A stretch of 7,649 bases of DNA from Actinomycetota bacterium (GTDB lineage: Bacteria > Actinomycetota > Actinomycetes > Nanopelagicales > Nanopelagicaceae): the NCBI GenBank assembly GCA_009701945.1, contig WLJF01000029.1, forward strand, positions 1-7,649. The letters are read 5' to 3'. Below are positions 1-4,912 of this stretch, one piece after another. Made by a program: the position numbers and the translations under genes. The stretch's first letter is position 1. The number at the start of each line of letters is the position of its first letter. The notes under the pieces are model-generated. The model had not been told where the DNA came from. It did not search any database and worked only from the letters and a program-made list of their open reading frames with translations.

Positions 1-521
1 CATCACAAGCAGCGGGTTATCCGCTGAGTGATGAAGGCGTAGCCCGAACTTTTGAAGAAGTACTCACAGGACTTGGCGTGAGCAACAAAGGGCTATTAAT
101 TAAGGATGCAAGTGGGCTCTCGAAAGAGAATCGAGTCACAGCAATACAAATTGGTCAGTTACTCATGAAGATTCGTAACGACTCTCGATTTGCTTCACTC
201 ATTGGCGGCTTGCCAATCAGTGGGTTAACGGGAACTCTGCGCAATAGATTTATTGACACAGCACCGCAAGCAATTGGTCTCGTTAAGGCTAAGACGGGAA
301 CTCTTAATGGAACAGCAAATCTTGCTGGCTATGTCGAGGCAGGAGATCGTGAATATGTCTTTGTCATCATCGCTGACAGATTAAAGACAAGTTCACGTGC
401 TGAAAAATTCGCACGTTCAACAGTCGATAGAATCTTGGGAAAGATAGCAGCGCCACTCTTGCCAGTTTTTCCTACACAACCAGCTGAAGTAGTTATTGAA
501 GAGGTTGCGACAACGGCTTAA
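1..521 (+). CDS. dacB: D-alanyl-D-alanine carboxypeptidase (S13 / PBP4 family), 3' part
   Basis: C-terminal 172 codons of a gene that enters from the left edge; the frame is open from base 3 and ends at TAA 519-521. The family is a periplasmic/extracytoplasmic penicillin-binding protein that removes the terminal D-Ala of peptidoglycan stem peptides and can act as an endopeptidase. The third active-site motif, KTGT, is at 291-302, followed by the typical NGTANLAGYV stretch. Upstream, DASGLSKENRVT (about 105-140) matches the conserved DGSGLSRxNRVT block of S13 enzymes. The SxxK and SxN motifs must lie left of the window. The protein ends with a short hydrophobic, Val/Glu-rich tail past the catalytic domain. 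An internal GTG at 78 is not the start, because homology continues upstream of it. The stop overlaps the stop of the convergent neighbour by 4 bp (TTAA 518-521). Confidence 0.9.
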   Translation, partial: SQAAGYPLSDEGVARTFEEVLTGLGVSNKGLLIKDASGLSKENRVTAIQIGQLLMKIRNDSRFASLIGGLPISGLTGTLRNRFIDTAPQAIGLVKAKTGTLNGTANLAGYVEAGDREYVFVIIADRLKTSSRAEKFARSTVDRILGKIAAPLLPVFPTQPAEVVIEEVATTA

Positions 522-952
522 TCGTCGTCTTCTTCATCGTCATCATGGTCACGATCACCACCTTTACCTTTTCCTTTGCGACCTTCATGTTCATCATCGT
601 CATCATCGTCATCATCGCCGCGTTGTGGAACGTTGGTAACAGTTGGTACAGGAAGTGAATTCACTCCAGCTGACTTCTTATTCGCCACAGCAACAGGTGC
701 TGGCGCTGTGTAAGAGGTGGTAGCTGAATTAGTTGCTGAAGGTTGGGAGGCAGCAACTGATTGAGAAGCAGCCGGAGTATCTGCAACTGCAGATGGCTCA
801 TTATTAGTTGTCGCAAAAATGGATCCACCAAGAACCACAGCTGCCGCTACTGCCAAAGTAGCGATAGGTAACCTCTTATTGACCTTCTTGATACCGGCAT
901 ATGAATCGCCGCTTTCAGTAAGTTCAAACCATTCGGGCTTCTTCGGTGTCAT
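518..952 (-). CDS. Small single-pass membrane protein with Asp-rich C-terminal tail, function unknown
   Basis: 144 aa; I do not recognise a named family. Residues 1-27 are a polar, probably cytoplasmic segment. Residues 28-48 form one Ala/Val/Leu-rich hydrophobic helix after a KKVNKR basic cluster, suggesting N-in topology. Residues 49-112 are an Ser/Ala/Thr/Pro-rich, low-complexity linker probably outside the membrane. Residues 113-144 are an extraordinary charged tail: eight consecutive Asp (113-120), then EHEG, a basic RKGKGKGG patch, and DRDHDDDEEDDD at the very end; 20 of 32 tail residues are acidic. No catalytic motif is visible. Acidic His-containing tails can bind Ca2+ or other cations, but that is inference. 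The ATG at 952 is supported by the Shine-Dalgarno AAAGGGAG at 965-958. The gene stands alone on the minus strand, convergent with dacB and divergent from ctaB. Protein-like codon variation (GAT/GAC mixed) and the good ribosome site argue that it is real. Confidence 0.8.
   Translation of the reverse strand: MTPKKPEWFELTESGDSYAGIKKVNKRLPIATLAVAAAVVLGGSIFATTNNEPSAVADTPAASQSVAASQPSATNSATTSYTAPAPVAVANKKSAGVNSLPVPTVTNVPQRGDDDDDDDDEHEGRKGKGKGGDRDHDDDEEDDD
591..617. repeat. Three tandem copies of TCATCATCG (Asp-run microsatellite)
   Basis: The nonamer TCATCATCG occurs three times head to tail without mismatch, and read on the minus strand it encodes the eight-Asp run of the small membrane protein. 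The period is a multiple of three, so loss or gain of a unit would change the tail by three Asp without a frameshift. A second, less regular TCx/TCG stretch at 521-549 encodes the final acidic residues. Confidence 0.85.
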
Positions 953-957
953 GGTGA

Positions 958-965
958 CTCCCTTT
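958..965 (-). promoter_or_regulatory. Shine-Dalgarno of the Asp-rich protein gene
   Basis: On the minus strand AAAGGGAG is followed by 5 nt (TCACC) and then ATG. This fixes the start at 952 and marks the transcript as leadered, unlike most other promoter-proximal genes here. Confidence 0.75.
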
Positions 966-975
966 CGTTAACTGA

Positions 976-1002
976 AAGATAGGCGCACATCCTTAGAGTG
1001 AA
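976..1002 (-). promoter_or_regulatory. Possible promoter of the Asp-rich protein gene
   Basis: Reading the minus strand, TTCACT (1002-997) and TATCTT (981-976) resemble -35 and -10 hexamers, 4 of 6 matches each, with 15 nt between them. Transcription would start near 969, giving a leader of roughly 15-20 nt that contains the Shine-Dalgarno. The spacer is shorter than ideal, so this is a weak call. Confidence 0.3.
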
Positions 1003-1011
1003 CTGAGAAAG

Positions 1012-1026
1012 AGCCCATTGGGGGCT
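1012..1026. repeat. Short inverted repeat AGCCC-N5-GGGCT upstream of ctaB
   Basis: A perfect 5-bp GC-rich inverted repeat sits in the expected -35 area of the ctaB promoter (the -10 candidate begins at 1039). It could be a small operator or a chance match; no T-run follows it on either strand, so it is not an intrinsic terminator. Confidence 0.35.
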
Positions 1027-1038
1027 GTCAATTGTGAG

Positions 1039-1044
1039 TACCCT
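1039..1044 (+). promoter_or_regulatory. Candidate -10 box TACCCT for leaderless ctaB
   Basis: TACCCT fits TANNNT and is separated by exactly 6 nt (AAGCGT) from the GTG at 1051, so transcription would begin at the start codon. The region between it and the GTG has no Shine-Dalgarno. The same geometry recurs before metZ, the ABC ATPase, nlpC and tilS, which raises confidence. A partial -35 (TTGGGG, 1018-1023) lies 15 nt upstream. Confidence 0.5.
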
Positions 1045-1050
1045 AAGCGT

Positions 1051-1920
1051 GTGTCACTCACTCGCGCGTATGTAGATCTCATGAAGTTACGCGTGGTCGA
1101 GCTTTTGATTATCACCACCCTGCCAGCAATGGTCCTGGCTCAAAAAGGGCTTCCCTCCTTTGGTCTCGTTGCAGCCACTCTCATCGGCGGAACATTGGCA
1201 GCTGGTGCATCGAATGCATTTAACATGGTGATTGAATCTGAATCTGACAAGTTAATGGCTCGCACATCAAAGCGTCCATTAGTCACTGGAGTAATTAGCA
1301 ATACCCAAGCCACAGTCTTTGCATGGCTCATCACAATTCTCTCTCTTACAATTTTTCTGCTCTTCACCACAGTTCTTGCAACACTCTTGACCGCTCTTGC
1401 AATCTTTTATTACGTCGTTATCTACACAATTATTCTTAAGCCCAATACATCTCAAAATATTGTCTGGGGTGGAGCTGCAGGATGTATGCCAGTTCTTATT
1501 GGTTGGGCTGCCGTTACGGGATCTCTGACTTGGGTACCTGTTGCATTCTTTATGGTGGTCTTCTTCTGGACCCCGCCACATTTCTGGGCACTTGCTATTA
1601 AATATAAAGATGATTACTCAGCAGCAGGAATTCCCATGTTGCCATCAGTTGCTAGCCAATCAATTGTTATTAGCCAGATGTGGTTTCACACGATTGCAAT
1701 GGTTGTTTCATCAACTGCCATGATCCAATTGGCAAAATTACCGGTCTGGGTACTTTGTGCAACAGTGTTGCTCGGCGCGGTCTTTACTTTTCAACTCTTT
1801 AAGTTAAAAGAGAATTCAGATAATTACAACAAGGTTGCAGCAGGGATCTTCCACTGGTCAATTACCTACTTGAGCTTGCTCTCTGTATTACTTGTTGTTG
1901 CTCAGCTATTAAGCGCTTGA
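1051..1920 (+). CDS. ctaB: Protoheme IX farnesyltransferase (heme O synthase)
   Basis: 289 aa, a normal length for this UbiA-superfamily integral membrane prenyltransferase, which transfers a farnesyl group from farnesyl diphosphate to heme B to give heme O for the terminal oxidase. Hallmarks: residues 55-76 contain NAFNMV, then the acidic motif, then LMARTSKRPL; a conserved LKPNTSQNIVWGGAAG block near 129-145; WTPPHFWALAI at 173-183; and the second acidic motif KDDYSAAGIPMLP around 186-198. Seven or more hydrophobic helices are visible. In the first motif the usual N-xxx-D-x-D-x-D reads N58-E62-E64-D66, so two Asp are Glu. I chose GTG 1051 because homology begins with SLTRAYVDLMK and a leaderless -10 sits 6 nt upstream; a TTG at 1018 would add 11 unconserved residues. 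The 3' end overlaps the convergent metZ end by 19 bp. No ctaA or oxidase genes are adjacent. Confidence 0.93.
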   Translation: MSLTRAYVDLMKLRVVELLIITTLPAMVLAQKGLPSFGLVAATLIGGTLAAGASNAFNMVIESESDKLMARTSKRPLVTGVISNTQATVFAWLITILSLTIFLLFTTVLATLLTALAIFYYVVIYTIILKPNTSQNIVWGGAAGCMPVLIGWAAVTGSLTWVPVAFFMVVFFWTPPHFWALAIKYKDDYSAAGIPMLPSVASQSIVISQMWFHTIAMVVSSTAMIQLAKLPVWVLCATVLLGAVFTFQLFKLKENSDNYNKVAAGIFHWSITYLSLLSVLLVVAQLLSA

Positions 1921-3125
1921 GTTACATCTTTTAGTAAGTCATCAATATGCTCAAGGCCAACTGATAAACGAATAACAGAGGGTGTAATTCCCATCTCAAG
2001 CAGCACTTCAGGGCTCAAACGACGATGAGTTGTTGAGGCTGGATGTGTAATGAGAGATTTACTGTCACCTAGATTGTTAGATATATCGATAACGCGTAGT
2101 GCATCCATAAAGCGGAAAGCATCTTTCTGAGAGCCCGCAAACTCAATACCTATTGTGGTTCCGCCAGCTTTCATCTGCTTCTTAATAACTTCACGGTCAG
2201 GGTGAGATGCAAGACCTGGATAACGAACGCTCTTAATCTCTTTACGAGTCTCCAGGAATTCTGCGAGCTTCTGTGCATTTTCACACATACGTGTAACGCG
2301 CAGTTCCATAGTCTCAAGTGATTTCACGAGAACCCATGCATTGAATGCACTTAGTGATGGCCCTGTGTGACGAGTGAAAGGAATGAGCTTCTCATAGATA
2401 TATTCAAATGATCCAAGAAGTGCGCCAGCAAGAACGCGCCCTTGTCCATCAATATGTTTCGTTGCTGAATACATCACTACATCTGCACCAAGTTCCAGCG
2501 GCTTTTGCAATACAGGAGATGCCATCACGTTATCGACGATGACCGTTGCACCGACCTTGTGAGCCAAGTCTGCAACAAAACGAATATCAACAATCTCCAT
2601 TAAGGGATTACTTGGAGTCTCAATGAAGACTGCCTTAGTTTGCTTTGTCAGCGCTTTCTCCCACGCAGCTTTATCGTTCGCCTTTACTAATTCATATGTA
2701 ACGCCCCACTTAGGCAAGATTTCAGTGATTACTACATGGCAAGAGCTAAACATCGCAGCCGATGCAACGATGTGATCGCCTGCTTCAACAAGACATGCAA
2801 GGGATGCAAACATTGCAGACATTCCAGAACCTGTTGCAACGCAATGTTCGGCGCCTTCAATGGCAGCCAAGCGCTTTTCAAACATCGCAACAGTTGGATT
2901 GTGAAAACGGCTATAGAGGAAATGATCTGTCTCATCTGTGAATGAATCGACTGCTTCCTGTGAATCTGCATAGGTATAACCGCTATTGAGATAGAGAGCC
3001 TCAGAAGTTTCACCGAAACCAGAACGCGCAAGACCTTCGCGAACAGCTGCAGTTTGTGGATTGATTTCCCAATCTGGTTCGCGACGCTTTGGATGCTCGT
3101 GGTAGCCCCAGACCTCTTTACTCAT
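1902..3125 (-). CDS. metZ: O-succinylhomoserine sulfhydrylase (Cys/Met metabolism PLP enzyme)
   Basis: 407 aa, full length for the trans-sulfuration (Cys/Met metabolism) family of fold-type I PLP enzymes. The predicted reaction is O-succinylhomoserine plus sulfide to homocysteine in the cytoplasm. Visible signatures: FGETSEAL near residue 38; YSRFHNPT at 71-78 (phosphate/substrate contacts from the partner subunit); ATGSGMSA at 97-104; D198 in the VDN that pairs with the PLP ring nitrogen; K223 in SATKHIDGQGR, the Schiff-base lysine; GDSKSLITHPASTTH at 353-367; and R386 in RLSVGLE for the carboxylate. The SATKHIDGQGR wording and the FGETSEAL start are characteristic of MetZ rather than MetB or MetC, though substrate (succinyl versus acetyl ester) cannot be proven from sequence. 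The ATG has no good Shine-Dalgarno but has TAAGAT 6 nt upstream, suggesting a leaderless mRNA. It is the only long minus-strand gene here. Confidence 0.9.
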   Translation of the reverse strand: MSKEVWGYHEHPKRREPDWEINPQTAAVREGLARSGFGETSEALYLNSGYTYADSQEAVDSFTDETDHFLYSRFHNPTVAMFEKRLAAIEGAEHCVATGSGMSAMFASLACLVEAGDHIVASAAMFSSCHVVITEILPKWGVTYELVKANDKAAWEKALTKQTKAVFIETPSNPLMEIVDIRFVADLAHKVGATVIVDNVMASPVLQKPLELGADVVMYSATKHIDGQGRVLAGALLGSFEYIYEKLIPFTRHTGPSLSAFNAWVLVKSLETMELRVTRMCENAQKLAEFLETRKEIKSVRYPGLASHPDREVIKKQMKAGGTTIGIEFAGSQKDAFRFMDALRVIDISNNLGDSKSLITHPASTTHRRLSPEVLLEMGITPSVIRLSVGLEHIDDLLKDVTQALNS

Positions 3126-3131
3126 AAGCTC

Positions 3132-3137
3132 ATCTTA
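3132..3137 (-). promoter_or_regulatory. Candidate -10 box TAAGAT for leaderless metZ
   Basis: On the minus strand TAAGAT is followed by GAGCTT and the metZ ATG, a 6-nt gap placing the transcript start at the ATG. A fair -35, TGGGCA (3160-3155, 4 of 6), lies 17 nt upstream of it. Confidence 0.55.
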
Positions 3138-3149
3138 AGGTTTGGACGC

Positions 3150-3155
3150 TATATT
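3150..3155 (+). promoter_or_regulatory. Candidate -10 box TATATT for leaderless ABC ATPase gene
   Basis: TATATT matches 5 of 6 consensus bases and is followed by GCCCAT and the ATG at 3162, a 6-nt gap. No Shine-Dalgarno precedes the ATG. No good -35 is visible at 16-18 nt. It lies in the same 36-bp gap as the oppositely oriented metZ -10 box. Confidence 0.6.
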
Positions 3156-3180
3156 GCCCATATGACCTCAATTGCAATAT
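3151..3180. repeat. Inverted repeat ATATTGC-N16-GCAATAT across the ABC start
   Basis: A perfect 7-bp inverted repeat has its left arm on the -10 box and its right arm inside codons 5-7 of the ABC ATPase gene; arm centres are 23 bp apart. The right arm also contains the 8-bp palindrome ATTGCAAT (3171-3178). It could be an operator for either divergent gene, or chance in AT-rich sequence. Confidence 0.35.
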
Positions 3181-4070
3181 CGGCGAAAGATCTCAGCAAG
3201 AAATATGACTCAGGATTCGCCGTTTCACATGCGAATTTCGAAGTTCCACTCGGCACCATCTGCGGGTTCGTTGGACCAAATGGAGCAGGCAAGACCACAA
3301 CTATCCGCATGCTCCTTGGATTAATCACTCCCACAGGAGGCACTGCTGAAGTTCTTGGAGAATCAATCACTCATCCCGAAAAGTATCTCTCTCGCGTTGG
3401 CGCCATGATTGAAGGTCCTGCTTTCTACCCAGCTCTCTCAGGAGAAGAAAATCTCAAAGTGTTGGCAACTCTTGGTGGTTATCCCATCGAACGAGTTGGT
3501 GAGCTGATTAAAACTGTTGGACTTGAAGGGCGAGGGAATTCAAAATATAAAACTTATTCACTCGGAATGAAGCAACGACTTGGAATTGCCGCCGCACTTC
3601 TCCCACAACCTAAAGTACTTGTGCTTGATGAGCCAACCAATGGCCTTGACCCTGAAGGAATACAAGAAGTTCGTGATTTGCTGAAGAAGTTAGCGAGTGA
3701 AGGAACAACAGTCTTTGTTTCATCACACTTGTTATCTGAACTTGAATTGATCAGTGAATACATCGTGATGCTGCGCAAAGGTGAAGTTGTTTTTGCTGGA
3801 CCAATTCAAGATCTCTTCCTAATGCAGCAGCCTTTTATCCTAGTTAAAACAGATTCGCAGAGTGATTTAGAAAAGATTATTGAACTGGCTCAAGCAGATG
3901 GACATAAAGCAACTATTCGCTCTGAAGTGGCTCATATTGAAGGACCTGCCGAGTGGGCCGGAATTCTTAATCGCAAAGCATTTGAAGCTGGGATCTTGAT
4001 TACGCAACTTTCACCACAGATGCCTAATCTTGAAGAGACATTCTTTGAGATGACAGGAGATCGAAAGTGA
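3162..4070 (+). CDS. ABC-2 type exporter, ATP-binding subunit (BcrA-like)
   Basis: 302 aa, the usual size for a stand-alone ABC-2 ATPase. It hydrolyses ATP at the inner face of the membrane to drive the permease encoded next to it. Walker A GPNGAGKT is at residues 38-45; the Q-loop region reads GAMIEGPAFYP (about 81-91), with Glu where many ABC proteins carry Gln, as is common in the bacitracin/lantibiotic-export subfamily; the signature is YSLGMKQRL (132-140); Walker B LVLDEP (153-158) has catalytic E157, followed by the D-loop; the switch His is H189 in SSHLLSEL. The last 90 or so residues form a regulatory extension ending in EETFFEMT, typical of the subfamily. ATG 3162 was chosen over an upstream in-frame ATG at 3054, which lies inside metZ; homology starts at the IAISAKDLSKKY strand. 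Its stop overlaps the permease start by 4 bp. Substrate unknown; self-resistance or envelope-stress export are possibilities only. Confidence 0.9.
   Translation: MTSIAISAKDLSKKYDSGFAVSHANFEVPLGTICGFVGPNGAGKTTTIRMLLGLITPTGGTAEVLGESITHPEKYLSRVGAMIEGPAFYPALSGEENLKVLATLGGYPIERVGELIKTVGLEGRGNSKYKTYSLGMKQRLGIAAALLPQPKVLVLDEPTNGLDPEGIQEVRDLLKKLASEGTTVFVSSHLLSELELISEYIVMLRKGEVVFAGPIQDLFLMQQPFILVKTDSQSDLEKIIELAQADGHKATIRSEVAHIEGPAEWAGILNRKAFEAGILITQLSPQMPNLEETFFEMTGDRK
4055..4060 (+). promoter_or_regulatory. Shine-Dalgarno AGGAGA of the permease gene
   Basis: AGGAGA lies 6 nt before the GTG at 4067, inside the end of the ATPase gene. With the GTGA start-stop overlap it supports the GTG start and translational coupling. 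Confidence 0.75.
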
Positions 4071-4858
4071 CTCGTATAGTTCTTGCAGAGTGGCGCAAAT
4101 TGCGTCGACCAACACTTTTCTTAGGCACTATCGGTGCCGCTCTCTTCTTTACCGGTCTCACATCAACATTTCTATACTTAATGATTGACTCTGCTCAAGG
4201 TAATTCAGATCGCGGACGACAAGTAAGTCGTGAAGTACTGCAGCTCGCAGGTGGATCTGTCTATGGATTCGCATCTGTTGGTGGATTACTTGGAATTATC
4301 GCTCTCTGTGTCTTTGCAGCCCAGACAGCACAGGAATACACCTATGGCACCTTGCGAAACCTTTTGGTCCGCCAACCAGGGCGCATTCGGATTCTTGCCG
4401 GCAAACTAATTGCAATGAAGATATTTGCATTAATCATGATTGCGATCTCGGCAGCGGTCAGTATTGGCATCTCATACTTCTTATCTGACAGAGCCAAGGT
4501 CTCCACCGATCTGTGGTTTACCTCGGATGGAGTCCATGAAATTGGCAAGACTCTTCTAAATGTGAGCATCTCAGTCGTCTACTTCGGCATTGTGGGAATG
4601 ATTCTTGGGTTATTGCTACGTTCTCCAATATCTGCAATCTCCATCGGGGTCCTCTGGATTTTGATCATTGAAAATCTCTTGGGCGCTGTGAAACCAGTCT
4701 TTTTGGATTGGATGCCTGGAAGTCAGCTGACCACAATCGCTCAAGGCGGTAGCCCAGATATTTCATATTCGCATGCGTTAACTCTGGGAACTTCCTATGT
4801 ATTTGTTGGAGCGATAGTTGCAACGGTCCTCTTTACTCGACGAGATGTGGCTAACTAG
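4067..4858 (+). CDS. ABC-2 type exporter, membrane subunit
   Basis: 263 aa, with about six hydrophobic helices at roughly residues 17-40, 66-86, 113-138, 165-184, 187-206 and 240-257. Layout and the motif QEYTYGTLRNLLVRQPGR (90-106) after the second helix match ABC-2 permeases, in which an E-x-x-x-GT amphipathic segment contacts the ATPase. The N-terminus (TRIVLAEWRKLRRPT) is the usual cytoplasmic basic lead-in. The gene starts at GTG 4067, overlapping the ATPase TGA in a GTGA quadruplet, so both subunits are almost certainly made from one mRNA and act as a (2+2) exporter in the cytoplasmic membrane. No other transport component follows; the next gene has its own apparent promoter. The substrate cannot be inferred. 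Confidence 0.87.
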   Translation: MTRIVLAEWRKLRRPTLFLGTIGAALFFTGLTSTFLYLMIDSAQGNSDRGRQVSREVLQLAGGSVYGFASVGGLLGIIALCVFAAQTAQEYTYGTLRNLLVRQPGRIRILAGKLIAMKIFALIMIAISAAVSIGISYFLSDRAKVSTDLWFTSDGVHEIGKTLLNVSISVVYFGIVGMILGLLLRSPISAISIGVLWILIIENLLGAVKPVFLDWMPGSQLTTIAQGGSPDISYSHALTLGTSYVFVGAIVATVLFTRRDVAN

Positions 4859-4900
4859 CGACACTTAGGCGATACCCGCCGAATACATACTGCGCTCATT

Positions 4901-4906
4901 TATTCT
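4901..4906 (+). promoter_or_regulatory. Candidate -10 box TATTCT for leaderless NlpC/P60 gene
   Basis: TATTCT (4 of 6, fits TANNNT) is followed by TAAACA and the ATG at 4913, again a 6-nt gap, and no Shine-Dalgarno is present. It sits in the 54-bp gap after the permease gene. Confidence 0.5.
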
Positions 4907-4912
4907 TAAACA

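Noticed and set aside
591..617. CRISPR-like or regulatory repeat array
   Set aside because: Units are 9 bp, contiguous and without spacers, and they are explained by the poly-Asp coding sequence.
1018..1050. TTG at 1018 as the start of ctaB, adding 11 residues
   Set aside because: The added residues (GAVNCEYPKR) look unlike the conserved CtaB N-terminus, the stretch contains an inverted repeat and the putative -10 box, and GTG 1051 has the same 6-nt leaderless spacing as four other genes. A purine-rich GAGAAAGAG upstream of the TTG keeps it possible.
1140..1581. Minus-strand ORFs inside ctaB
   Set aside because: They lie wholly within a gene with clear family motifs, and their Cys/Asn/Lys-rich products resemble no protein family.
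3054..3161. ATG at 3054 as the start of the ABC ATPase
   Set aside because: This would overlap the metZ 5' end by over 70 bp and add 36 residues with no resemblance to ABC ATPases; ATG 3162 begins right at the first beta strand and has a good -10 box.
3126..4858. ABC pair as part of a bacteriocin or toxin system
   Set aside because: The ATPase is BcrA-like, but no precursor peptide, modification enzyme, immunity gene or two-component regulator is present in the window.
4868..4880. GGCG-N5-CGCC hairpin after the permease as an intrinsic terminator
   Set aside because: Only a 4-bp perfect stem and no T-run after it.
4859..4912. c-di-AMP (ydaO) riboswitch before the NlpC/P60 gene
   Set aside because: Such riboswitches often precede actinobacterial cell-wall hydrolase genes, but only 54 bp are available here and the gene appears leaderless, so there is no room.
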